Assembly (NCBI RefSeq): GCF_000313135.1
Contig: NW_004457372.1
Location: forward strand, 158,068 to 222,067
From: Acanthamoeba castellanii str. Neff
Lineage: Eukaryota; Discosea; Longamoebia; Acanthamoebidae
Length of the DNA: 64,000 nucleotides
Reading direction: 5' to 3'
Shown: in pieces, positions 24,220 to 35,572 of the stretch
How the letters are laid out: the number at the start of each line of letters is the position of its first letter
Position numbering within the stretch: position 1 is the first letter of the stretch
Translations under genes and position numbers: made by a program
Notes under the pieces: model-generated
Seen by the model: only the letters and a program-made list of their open reading frames with translations
What the model was told of the DNA's origin: nothing
The model's database searches: none

Positions 24220-24259
24220 CGAATCCTGCCCGAGTTTCCCTCCACCCCAGGTATAAATA
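24220..24259 (+). promoter_or_regulatory. TATA box and imperfect heat-shock element of the HSP20 gene
   Basis: TATAAA at 24252-24257 lies 140 bp before the ATG. Directly upstream, 24220-24239 splits into four alternating 5-bp units (cGAAt, cCTGc, cCGAg, tTTCc): the first and last match nGAAn/nTTCn exactly and the middle two by two of three bases. This is a plausible but weak heat-shock element. Confidence 0.45.
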
Positions 24260-24397
24260 CCAAGCTCGCCCCTGCACTCGCGCACGCGATCAACCACCAC
24301 CAGCTAACCACTACACCACCACCACCACCACAACAGGTCACTACACCACCACCACCACCGCAACAACAGCTTCAAGCCTACACAGAGAGAGAGCGAC

Positions 24398-25942
24398 ATG
24401 TCTACACTCTTAGGATTCACCGACCCGTTCGCAGACCTGCTCGACATGCAGAGGCAGATGGACCGCCTCATGAGCGCCTTCACCGCCACCACGACCGCCG
24501 CGCCCGTGGCGACTATCACCGGCGCGCCCCAGCTGACCACCGCCACCAGGGCGAGGGCGAGGTGGTCGCCGAACCTCGACGTGTGGGAGACCGAACAGTC
24601 GATCGTGATCCACGCCGAGCTGCCCGGCTGCAACCTCGACGACATCAAGCTGAGCGTGACCGGCGACAACCGGCTCGTGCTCGAGGGACACAAGCGCACC
24701 CGGCCCGCCGCCGAGAAGATGGAGGAGATGGAGGAGAAGAAGGAGAAGAAGAAGATGGAGGAGGAGAGGTGGGTCCGTCGCGAGCGGTTCGAGGGCGACT
24801 TCTACCGCACGCTGCTGCTCCCGGCGGGCGTCGAGGCCCGCCAGATCCGGGCCGACTACGCGAACGGCGTGCTCGAGGTGGTCATCCCGAAGCCGACCCG
24901 GGAGCGCGGCGCCAAGCGGCAGACCATCGACATCAAGGAGGGCGGAGGCCTCGTGGCCAAGCCGCAGCCGCAGCCGCAGGCGCTGCAGGTCGAGCAGCAG
25001 CCCAAGGTCGAGAAGAAGAGGGCCGAAGAGGAGAAGCAGGAGGAGGAGCGCGTAGAGGCCCAGCCGCCGCCGCAGCAGTTCGAGAAGAAGGAAGAGGAGA
25101 AGATGGAGGCGAAGGAGGAGGAGAAGAAAGAGGAGAAGATGGAGCAGCCGCAGCTCGAGAAGAAGGAGGAAGTGGAGCAGCCCCCGTTCGAGAAGAAGGA
25201 AGAGGAGAAGAAGATGGAGGCGAAGGAGGAAGAGAAGAAGGAGGAGAAGATGGAGCAGCCGCCGCTGGTCGAGAAGGAGGAGGTGAAGGAGGCGGAGCGC
25301 GTAGAGCCTCAGCTGCCGCCGCTTGAGAAGAAGGAGGAAGAGGCGAAGCCTACCGAGGAGGGCAAGCAGGAGACCATCGAGATCAAGACACCGGAGGAGA
25401 CCACAACCGCCGAGCAGCCGCAGGTCGAAAAGAAGGAGGAGCGCGTCGAGGTTCAGCCGCCGCAGCTCGAGAAGGAGGAGGAAGAGGCGAGGCCTGCTGA
25501 GGAGGGCAAGCAGGAGACCATCGAGATCAAGACCCCCGAGGAGGCCACGACCGCCGAGCAGCCGCAGGTCGAGAAGACGAAGGAGGAGGAGGAGAAGGAG
25601 CGCGTAGAGGCTCAGCCGCCGCAACAACCGCAGATGGAGCAGCCGCAGGTGGAGGCGAAGGAGGAGGAGCGCGTGGAGGCTCAGCAGCCGCCGCAGCTCC
25701 AGGCCGAGAAGGAGGTGCCGATCGAGCCGACCAAGGAGGAGGAGAAGGAGCGCGTCGAGGTTCAGCCGCCGCAGCTCGAGAAGAAGGAGGAGCAAGAGGC
25801 GAAGCCTGCAGGGGAGACCATCGAGAGCAAGGCCACCCTCCTCGAGGAGCAGCAGCAGCAGGAGAAGCCCCAGGAGGAGGGCTACGCGCCCACGACACAG
25901 GGCGAGCGCAGCATCTTCATCGGCGAAGGCGAGGCCCATTGA
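24398..25942 (+). CDS. Small heat-shock protein (HSP20) with a very long E/K/Q/P-rich tail (514 aa)
   Basis: A single exon. Residues about 55-165 form an alpha-crystallin domain: WSPNLDVWETEQSIVIHAEL, PGCNLDDIKLSV, then RFEGDFYRTLLLP and DYANGVLEVVIPKP. A charged EEK-rich loop is inserted before the conserved F-x-R/F-x-F strand. The remaining 340 residues are a low-complexity tail of Glu, Lys, Gln and Pro with internal repeats; the segment GKQETIEIKTPEE...TAEQPQVEK occurs twice, about 49 residues apart. The family holds unfolding proteins as ATP-independent chaperones and is normally 150-250 aa. The tail has no known family match; it may be a disordered solubility or desiccation-tolerance module. 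A TATA box and a possible heat-shock element precede it. Confidence 0.88.
   Translation: MSTLLGFTDPFADLLDMQRQMDRLMSAFTATTTAAPVATITGAPQLTTATRARARWSPNLDVWETEQSIVIHAELPGCNLDDIKLSVTGDNRLVLEGHKRTRPAAEKMEEMEEKKEKKKMEEERWVRRERFEGDFYRTLLLPAGVEARQIRADYANGVLEVVIPKPTRERGAKRQTIDIKEGGGLVAKPQPQPQALQVEQQPKVEKKRAEEEKQEEERVEAQPPPQQFEKKEEEKMEAKEEEKKEEKMEQPQLEKKEEVEQPPFEKKEEEKKMEAKEEEKKEEKMEQPPLVEKEEVKEAERVEPQLPPLEKKEEEAKPTEEGKQETIEIKTPEETTTAEQPQVEKKEERVEVQPPQLEKEEEEARPAEEGKQETIEIKTPEEATTAEQPQVEKTKEEEEKERVEAQPPQQPQMEQPQVEAKEEERVEAQQPPQLQAEKEVPIEPTKEEEKERVEVQPPQLEKKEEQEAKPAGETIESKATLLEEQQQQEKPQEEGYAPTTQGERSIFIGEGEAH
25300..25800 (+). repeat. Internal coding repeat of the HSP20 tail
   Basis: Degenerate GAG/AAG-rich tandem repeats. 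The clearest pair starts near 25336 and 25483, about 147 bp (49 codons) apart; it encodes EEGKQETIEIKTPEE followed by TTAEQPQVEK, with few differences. Confidence 0.7.
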
Positions 25943-26349
25943 GAAGCGAGCGAGCAAAAGCGGGCGTTGAGATGCAACCTGTGTATAAAAATAAACAAGT
26001 AATAGAGTAAATAATAAATAATAAATATAATTATCATCAATCAAAATGATCATTAATTACTACTAATGGGTGTGTTGCGCAGCGTGTTTGCCAAACATGT
26101 CGGTCGTGGCCACGTGTGGAGCTCGGAAGGTGGGGTGCCCACTCCGCAAGCCATTCCGTCGCACTTTCCGCAGAACGTGTTTTAATCGGCGTTGTCACGC
26201 TGACGTGGACGTCAATCCCAGGTCCCGGGGGCACACTCCGCTGGAGGTCATCTTACCCCCCCTTGTTGCCGCCGTCACCGTAGCAGGAGAGGAGCCAGCC
26301 GAAGAAGAAGAAGGAGAAGGAGGAGCTAGAAGGTACAAAGAAGAAAGCC
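25943..26349. other. Spacer between HSP20 and F-box/kelch genes
   Basis: The first 120 bases are AT-rich with AATAAA-like signals, consistent with the HSP20 3' end. The rest is GC-rich 5' flank of the F-box/kelch gene. No further gene was seen. Confidence 0.5.
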
Positions 26350-29183
26350 ATGGACTCGACACCACCGGAAGGAGAAGAAAAAGACCACCCCCTTGTTGTT
26401 GTGGGAGGCGGAGAGGTGGACGTGATGGACTACACGGAGGCCTGGGGCGGAGAACTGGTCGAGGTACTTGCTGAAGGCGGAAGAGGAAGCGGGGAAGAAG
26501 AGGGGGGCGTGGCTACGGCCGCCCACTTCCAACGGCGGCTGCTCGACCTGTTGGCGCTGCCGGACGAGCTGCTGGTGCGGGTGCTGGCCTCGCTCTCGAG
26601 CCTGGCCGACGCCTCCAACGCCTTCGCCGCCTGCCACCGCCTCTACTCCATTTACCTCGACGACCACTACTGGAGGTAAATTATTAATTATAAGTTATCT
26701 TCCATATATTCATAATAGTATATTACTACAATTAATATTTATTTTAATTGGTTGTAATGTGGATTTTATTGATATAACAAATATATATTTGTTTATCTCT
26801 TTTTTTTGTAGAGCGGTGGTGAAGGGCAGGTGGGGGGTGCGCGGGCGCGGCTTGCGTCAGTCGGCGGGCATCGACGTCCCGTGGCGCTGCTTCGTCAAAG
26901 AGAAGCTCGCCCTCTTCCGCGAAGGTCTCTCTCCCTCTTCTTCCCCTCTTCCTCTTTCCTCATTGAGGAAATTACTTATTTTAATCAAATCACAAGATCA
27001 GAAAACGAAACCGAAAACAAAAACGAAAACGAAAACGAAACATAACAAAACCAAACGAAACGTGTGGGTGCAGGGGCCATGGAATGGAAGACCAAGGCCA
27101 AGATCGGAGAAGCGCCCGTGTCGCGCTACACCCACACCGGCACCGTGGTACCGCCTTCGATCTCCACCGTAAATAGTGAGAGAGAGAAACAACGTTAGGG
27201 CACTGATCGAACCGTGTGCGTGCGCTTCTGCCTCCACTGTGTGTGGTCGTGTCTCGGTTGGCATTGTGCGGCCGGGCTCAGGTGGGCAGGAAGATCTACT
27301 ACATCGGCGGCCAGACGTCGCCCGACGTGCCTCGCCTCAACGAAATCTGGGCCTACGACGTTGGTTCGAAACCTCTTTTCCACCCAACCACCAGCAGCAA
27401 GCTCGTGCGAAGCGTGAATGATGATGATAATGACGGTGGTGATGTGGATGGTGGTGGTGATGGTGGTGATTGGTGGGGGGGGGGCGTATGCAGATAAGGG
27501 CTCGTTCGAGAGGGTGGAGCTGGTGAGCGGAGCGGTGCCCAACTTTGCGCGGCACACGGCGGTGGCGATCGGCACCAAGATATGGGTCTACGGCGGCTAC
27601 GACGGGATCGGCTCCTTCTTCGGCCTCGCCCTGTTCGACACCGGTACACGCCACGCACGCCACGCACGCCACACACGCCACGCACGCCACACACGCCACA
27701 CGTGCATGTGTGTGGAATGTGCTGCCTTGCTAGGCTCACGCTTGGCATATCTGTCATTCCACACACGCAGAGGCGCTGACCTGGACGTACCCCAAGGTCC
27801 ACGGCGAGGAGCCGCCGCCTCGCTCCAACCACTCGGCCGCCGCCGTCGGCAACAAAATGTACACCGGTGACCTCTATAGCCCCCCCGTGTTAAGACAGGT
27901 GCTGACGTCACTCACCCCCCCCTTCTGGCCACCCCTTATTAGGTACGTGTTCGGCGGATCGGCCAACCTGCAGGGCCACTACACGATCCTGGGCGACTTC
28001 CATGAATTCGACGTATGTAGCCCCCTTCGCGGGGGAGACCTCTCTCTACCCCTCCCCCCCATGAGCTGTGTTGACGCCTCGCATGCGGGCGGCGCGTGGG
28101 CCATGTACAGACGGAGACGATGACGTGGACCCGCCTGGACACGAGGTTCAAGTGTCCGTCCCCGCGCGTGGGCCATCGCATGGTATCGCTCGGTCAGAGG
28201 TGCGCACGCATTGTTGTTAGTTTGTGTCGTGTCGTGTCGTGTCGTGTGTGTGTCGTGTGTCGTGTCGTGTGTGTCGTGTGCGTGTGCGTGTCGTGTCGTG
28301 TGTGTGTGCGTGTCGTGCGACGACTCACCGCGCGCGCCGATTCTCAGGGTGTTCCTGTTCGGCGGAGGCGTGTGGTCGGTTGATGACGGTTGGCACACCA
28401 AGCTCAACGAACTCTGCATCTACGACACTCGTACAACTCCCCGCCCCCGCGGTCAACTCGACATGGCGGACCACTTACTGAGGCGCTGTTGGGTCAAAGG
28501 GGCGCGACAATGGACCCACCTGCCCAGCGCGCTGCAGACCCCGCCGGTGTGCTCGTACCCGTTCCTCTTCGTGGCGGGCTGCCACCTCTGCGTGTTCGGT
28601 GGGCAGAGCCTGAACGACGTAGCCGTCACCAACGAGCTCTACATGCTCGACACAAGTACGCACACCGTCTCATTGCCACGTGCGACACGACACAACACGA
28701 CACGACCAACAACACGACACGACCAACGACACGACACGACCAACGACACAACACGACACAACACGACACGACACGACACGACACGACACAACACGCGTGT
28801 GGTTCTGATGTGTGTCGTTTTTCTTTCTTGTGGTGTTCAGTCAGCTTGACTTGGGCCAGAGCGGAGGAGCCCCAGGTCAAGGGGCACTTCCCGGGTCCCG
28901 AGGGACATGGGCGTCGCCAACGTCGTCGGCGACACATGTCTGCTCTATGGCGGGTACTCCCTCCCGCGTGTCACTGTGTCCGGCGTGTCGCGTGTCGCGT
29001 GCGTGTCGTGCGTGTCGCGTGCGTGTCGTGTGGTTTCTGGGTGAGTGTTGAGACTGTTCTTTTTTAAACCTCAGGTACAGTGGCGGTTCGCTCTACTCAG
29101 CTGTGGACTTCTGGGAGCTCAGGTTCGACAAGGTGGCCTTCGCCAAGCACCCGGAGCCAGCGGTATCGTCCGCGCACATGTGA
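26350..29183 (+). CDS. F-box/kelch-repeat protein
   Basis: The first exon starts at ATG 26350 (MDSTPPEGEEKDH). After an acidic, G-rich N-terminus it has an F-box: LLDLLALPDELLVRVLASLS, then NAFAACHRLYSIYLDDHYWR, continued after an AT-rich intron by WRCFVKEKLALF. At least five kelch blades follow, one or two exons each: IYYIGGQTSPDV, IWVYGGYDGIG, YVFGGSANLQGH, VFLFGGGVWS, LCVFGGQSLNDV and CLLYGGYSGGSLYSAVDFWEL, ending at 29183. It should be a substrate adaptor of an SCF ubiquitin ligase, with the beta-propeller binding the target. Nearly every intron is made of CACGC, CGTGT or ACACG repeats (27650-27700, 28220-28310, 28680-28795), so exact junctions in the last third are approximate. Confidence 0.83.
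28224..28310 (+). repeat. CGTGT-type array in an F-box/kelch intron
   Basis: Interspersed CGTGT and GTGTGTG units between a donor (GTGCGC) and the acceptor before the VFLFGGG blade exon. Confidence 0.85.
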
Positions 29184-29362
29184 GTGCATTTCATATTTTC
29201 TGTACAATCTCAACCAAGTTTGAGATGATCAAGTTGCATTCTAATAAATCTAATAAATGCTCAGCATGGAACATCTGGCCAACACAACTCCCGTTGACCT
29301 CAAAAAGGAAGATCATCAACTTTTAGTAGAGTTCTAGTTCGACCTGCCAATGGCGAATGAGC

Positions 29363-29403
29363 TCTGGCAGGGTCAAGACCTGACCCAGATTTCATCTGCC
29401 AGA
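29363..29403. repeat. Nested inverted repeat (hairpin)
   Basis: Outer arms TCTGGCAG (29363-29370) and CTGCCAGA (29396-29403) are perfect complements. They enclose GGGTCA (29370-29375) and TGACCC (29381-29386), also perfect, around a five-base loop. Confidence 0.6.
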
Positions 29404-29673
29404 AATCCACCAGCAAACCCAAAAATTTGAAAGAGAAACTCCCAGTCGGAGTTGTTCCTTCCACACATAAAACAAACACCGAAACGACACTGCCACAACA
29501 ACAACAACCCATCAAGAACAAGAGAGCACCAACTGAGGTCCTTCAACCACACAACAACCTCCAGGTAAAAAAACCACCCACCCAACTCACCTGGCAACCT
29601 TCACCCACCACCAGCTTGCTGATCTGTTCTTCTTCTTCAATTGAGTGCACACAACACAGAACCCCCAACAGCA

Positions 29674-29786
29674 TGCACATCCCCATCGTGAGCCCCGTCC
29701 TCCGTGGAATCACCCACGCCGTCGTCCGCGTCGTAACTCTGCCCGCCCGACTCTTTGGCGGCCGCCGCCGACGAGTCGGCTACTAG
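29674..29786 (+). CDS. Possible very small ORF (37 codons)
   Basis: MHIPIVSPVLRGITHAVVRV followed by an Arg-rich end (LFGGRRRRVGY) in GC-rich sequence with third-position C/G bias like true exons. It is basic and amphipathic. There is no family and no proof of expression. It could be the last exon of an unspliced upstream transcript or chance. Confidence 0.25.
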
Positions 29787-30108
29787 TCGCCCGACCGCAC
29801 ACATGACACGACACACAGAATAATAATAAAAATGAAATAACACACCACAAGCGCCTCTGGTGGTTGGTGGTTGATGGGAAAAGTGTCTTCTTCTTCAGCT
29901 GATCGCCGACGATCCAGTCGATCAGAGAGGGAGGGAGGGAGGGGGGGTTGGATGTTGAAGATGATTGAAGAGAGAGAAGAGAGCTCAGAGCTTAGGGAGG
30001 AGTTGACGAGAGTCGGAGGGGAGACCGATCGTGGGCACGACGGAGGTGGTCGAGGTAGTGGAGGTGGTGATGGTGGGGAGTAAGGGCAGCAGGGTCGACG
30101 TCGGCGCG

Positions 30109-31548
<1,440 letters not shown>

Positions 31549-32650
31549 CTACTTGGACATGAAGCGGACCGTGTTGTCGTGAGACTTGAAATGCAACAGC
31601 TTAGATTGTGGGACACCGTTACCGTGTACGAGCAACTGCACGCGTAGTGTCGCATCAGTACTGGTGTAGCAATCAAGAGAAAAGGAAGAAACGGTGATGC
31701 GTGTGCGTGTGCGGTTGTATGTGTGTGCGTGTGCGGTTGTGTATGCGTGTGCGGTACCTGTCCGTTGACTTCCTTGGAGTAGCCGCTAGGAAGACCAGAA
31801 GCTGACATGATGATGTCTGCTCGATGCTCCAGCGCCTTCACCAGCTTCTGATCGTCTTCTACATCGCCATGCACCAACACCACCAAGCTCGCTCGATTCT
31901 GTTTCACACACACACACACACACACGCACGCACACACCGCACACACCGCACACATACACATTGAGGACATTCTTCACCAAGGCGAGATGAGTAAGAAGAA
32001 AGGAGCGGCGCTACTTCGGTTCGTCGGATGAAGGCTTGGAGGTAGTGGACGAGGTCGAGCACGAGGGCCGGCCGTTGGCAGGTCTCCAGCAGCACGCTGA
32101 GGTTGTCGATGACGATGCACACCTCGTCCATCGCTTCGCTCGACTCGACGAAGGCCTTCACCTTGTGGTAGAGCGACTTGAAGGCGGCGTCCTCGTTCTC
32201 GCCCAGGCTCCAGCTGTCCAGTCCTGGCGTTGCCGCCACCGCCGGCGCTGATGAAGTAGAAGGAGCGGACCAGTCGTAGGGAGTCGAGAGGGCATTGATG
32301 TACATGAACTGCTGCTTCGTCTGCGCCGCCTTCAAGTTGCACGCCTGTAAATAACAAATAAACATTATTATTTATTATTTATTATTTATTATTTATTTGT
32401 TATTGGAATTGATTATTAGTATTTTGATGATTTGAGAGGGCACCAGCTTGCGGCCAACGCCCGAGTAGTGAAAGAAGCTCTGCTCCAATCCCACCAAAAG
32501 GGCTCGCTTGTTGGCCTTGAGATATCCGAAAACGAAATGGGGCAGCAGCACAGCGCCATCGGCCTCCAACGAGTCCCGAATGAGAATAAACTTGCCCGTG
32601 GGGAAGTGTGGCTCCGGCCAGTTCAAAATCGTGCTCAGCTCTCTGTACAT
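31549..32650 (-). CDS. ELP6: Elongator complex protein 6 (254 aa)
   Basis: Four exons (32650-32444, 32344-32015, 31898-31758, 31635-31549) close exactly to 254 residues. The N-terminus MYRELSTILNWPEPHFPTGK, then FILIRDSLEADGAVLLPHFVFGYLKANKRALLVGLEQSFFHYSGVGRKL, matches the ELP6 beginning. Later segments (VCIVIDNLSVLLE; SLVVLVHGDVED) fit the RecA-like fold; the C-terminus is HDNTVRFMSK. Elp6 forms the Elp4-Elp5-Elp6 hexameric ring that aids tRNA wobble-uridine modification (cm5U/mcm5U). It lacks a functional P-loop, as expected. The ATG is only 52 bp from the stop of the PPR gene upstream on the same strand. Its third intron is a CA/CGCA repeat. Confidence 0.85.
32340..32410. repeat. AT-rich TTATTATT tract in ELP6 intron 1
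   Basis: Short tandem TTATTTATTA units inside the first ELP6 intron, one of few AT-type microsatellites in a window dominated by CGTGT-type repeats. Confidence 0.5.
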
Positions 32651-32702
32651 CTTTGCGTTCGATTATTGAATTGAATATTGATTAGTTTTGTTTTTTTATT
32701 TC

Positions 32703-35415
32703 TTATTTGCTTTCATTTTTTGGATTCGTGTAGCGCCGTGGCGGGTGCGTGTGTTGTGGTCGAGGCGAGGGCCGCTTGCTGTTGATGTCGGCTGTGTTGG
32801 GCTGGCGTTGTGGCTGGTGCTGGTGGTGATGATGGTGCTGCTCTGCTGGGATCTGATCGAGCTGGCGCTGGGCGATGGCGTCGGGCGCCACGCTGGCCCG
32901 CCTCATCTTCTCGGCCAGCCGCCGCGCCCGCACCACGTCCTTCCGCTCCAGGCAGAAGCCCAGCAGCGAGCTGAACGACTTGGCCGTGGGTCGTGCGAGG
33001 CCCACGTGATCGTCGGTGCTGCCGCGGTTGTCGGTGGTGTGGGTGTGGCGCAGCAGGCTGTCGAGCACGCGCTCGGCCTTGTCGAGCTGGCCGTTGCGCG
33101 CGAGGGCCTCGATGAGCGAGTTGTAGTTGTTGGTGTCGGGCCGCGGGCTCGTGCCCATTGCGGCAAAGTGGGCCTCGGCCTCCTCGGGCCGGCCGGCGTG
33201 CCCGGCAGCATCGATGAGTATCGAGAAGGTCGTGTGGGAGGGCCGCACGCCCTCGGCCTTCATCAACTCGAACACCTGCAGGGCTTTGCTGTAGCCCGTC
33301 TCTCGCATGGCGCCTTCTATGAAGACCTGCCAACGCACACAACACATGGCGTCAGTGGTCACTTGCAGAGATGATGATGATGATGATGATGATGATGAAG
33401 GTGGTACGTTGTAGATGGAGACATCCGGTTTGATCTTGTGCTTCCGCATGTGTGCCAACAGCGTTGCTCCCTAACACAAAGCGTGAGTCCACGCATGCAT
33501 TGCGTGTCGTGTGTCGTGTGTCGTGTCGTGATGTGCGTACCCGGCTGACGCGGCCGGCTTTGGCGAATGTGTCGATAAGCACGCAGTAGCTGCTTGCACT
33601 CACCAGCTCCGGCGAGTGACTGCGCATCACGTCGAGTATCCTGATGCCCTTCTCCACATCGTCCGCCTTAGCGCACACGCGCAGCAGCGCATGCCACACA
33701 TCCGCATTGGCCTCCACCTTCTTCTGGACAAGCGCTTGTGCCATCTGTGTGTCGCGTGAGTCGTGTCATGTGTCGTGTTGAGAATGCGGCGCGACAAGTG
33801 CCGAACTAGGTGGCTGCCGGGCACGTACATTGAAGGCCTGGTCCATGGGCATGGTGTCCGACATTCGGTTGATGAGATCACCAAGGGCCCTGGCGTTGGG
33901 CACCATGTTGCGCTTCTTCATGGCCTCGATCACCCGCTCCATCTCCGTCAGCTGTCGGTTGCGCGCCAGCCCCGACAGCATGCCACTGTAGGTGATCATC
34001 GACGCCTCCAGCCCCAGCGCTTCCATTTCCTTTGTTTTACAATTTAATTACGTAAGAGATAAAGATGAAAAAAATAAATATGAATAACCAGTAATCATAA
34101 ATGAAAAGAATTAAAAATAAAAAGGACAGTAAAGGAAGTTACCTCTTTCAGTTGTTGGGCCTTCAGGTGGTCGCCCACATGAGAGAATCCGGCGATGAGC
34201 GCCGAGTAGACCTTGAGGTCGGGCTGCACGCCCACGTCCTGCATCTCAATGAACGTCTGATACGCCTCCGCCACCCGGCCCGCCTTGCAGCTGTTGTTGA
34301 TGATCTCCGTGTAGGTCCGTACGTCGGGCTCTATTCCCTATTGCGTCGTCATATGATTAAACGTGTGTGTCGTGTGTGTCGTGTGTGAAGTGACATATAT
34401 GGTACCTTATGCTTCATGACCTCGAGCATATCGCGCACCTTGTCTATGCGCCCGGCACGCGCAAAGGCCATGATCATGGAGTTGTAGCTATGAAGGGTGG
34501 GCGTCATGCCCAATCGCTGGATCTCGTTGAAGAAGTACTGCGCCTTGCCCACCTCCCCGGCCCGGCCCAGCGCGCTCACCAGCGCGGTCAGCACAAACAC
34601 GTCGGGCACCTGCGACACACGACACACGACACGGCCCACAACACACGGAGTGAGCTTTGGTAGTGACGGTGAGCCCCGGCTTTCTACGTACGTAGCCCTG
34701 CTGGGTCATGCGGGTCACGAGGTCGAGCGCGGCGTCGGTACGCTGGAGCTTGCCCAGGAGGGCGATGAGGGCGCTGCATATGAACGGGTGGCACTGGCCG
34801 GCTCGGCTGAGCTCCTCCTTCAACGCGTCCAGAGCCACGCCCACATCTGGTGTGTGTCGTGCGTGGTGTGTGCGTGCGTGTGTGCGTGCATGTGTGCGTG
34901 CGTGGATCACAGCTCGTTACCACGTGTAGCACTACACACGGGCGAGTAGTGTTTGTACCCTTGCCCTGGTCGTGCAGGCTCTGCATGCGTCGTAGGATCG
35001 ATGCCACGGCGGGCATGGACGGTTGAGCGTTGTCCAGCGCTCTCACCTCTGCCACGAGGTCCTCCACCGAGCCTGTCACACGTAAAACGCAATCAACAAT
35101 TTAAATGTTAATAAATATAAATAGAATTTAAATCAATAATTGGGCACCTGTCCAGGCGGGACGCGGAGGTCTGTGCGCTGGTCGAGACACTTCGCTGGTG
35201 GCGGCCGAGGCGGTCAACCCCCTGCGGGTGGTTCTGGCGAGCAGCGCGTCAGGCGGAAATCGAAGGAGTGCCGGAGCGGGTGTGGTGGTAATCAGCGTGG
35301 ACGGCAAACGACTGCATGCCGAGGGCGTCCACCGAGCGGATGTCCGGCCTGCTGCCCCTCCTGGCGCCGACCAGCAGCGCAAGCCGGCACGCGGCATCGC
35401 CCCCGCAGCCCTCAT
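32703..35415 (-). CDS. Pentatricopeptide repeat (PPR) protein, probably mitochondrial
   Basis: ATG at 35415 opens an Arg/Ala/Ser-rich, acid-free leader (MRAAGAMPRAGLRCW), typical of mitochondrial targeting. About nine exons then encode a run of 35-residue PPR helix pairs, for example VPDVFVLTALVSALGRAGEV, MTPTLHSYNSMIMAFARAGR, IEPDVRTYTEIINNSCKAGR, VQPDLKVYSALIAGFSHVGD, LVSASSYCVLIDTFAKAGR, VRPSHTTFSILIDAAGHAGR and PRPDTNNYNSLIEALARNGQ. The C-terminus is His/Gln/Pro-rich and ends at 32703. PPR proteins bind organellar RNA sequence-specifically to guide processing, stability or translation; the target cannot be told. It is divergent from CHMP7 (157 bp) and followed 52 bp later by ELP6. Confidence 0.87.
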
Positions 35416-35572
35416 CTTCTGTTCTGCTTTGTATTCTAAGTTTCGAAATTATTGGGAGATTTTGAAACGAGCGAAAAAAGGCGGGAAGTGCCTGCAACGA
35501 AGCAACGGTTAATCTACACCAACTACGCCCGGTGATCGATCAGGCACAAAACCGCAAGGGAAGGAGTAGAGA

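Larger units (their letters stand above)
29184..30108. other. Spacer between F-box/kelch and adenylate kinase genes
   Basis: A 925-bp region, long for this window. It holds a nested inverted repeat (29363-29403), a CA-rich stretch (29470-29660), a weak 37-codon ORF (29674-29786), and a G-rich 3' flank of the adenylate kinase gene (29880-30080). Nothing else was identified. Confidence 0.5.

Noticed and set aside
24410..26053. 547-codon Leu-rich ORF on the minus strand
   Set aside because: It is the complement of the HSP20 gene's GAG/AAG-rich tail; poly-Glu/Lys codons read backwards as Leu. No domain or start context.
28224..28310. CRISPR-like regular repeats
   Set aside because: The units are 5-bp simple repeats without spacers, inside introns of a eukaryotic gene.
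32713..33345. Arg/Ala-rich minus-strand ORF overlapping the PPR gene
   Set aside because: An alternate frame of GC-rich PPR exons; the true frame shows PPR motifs.
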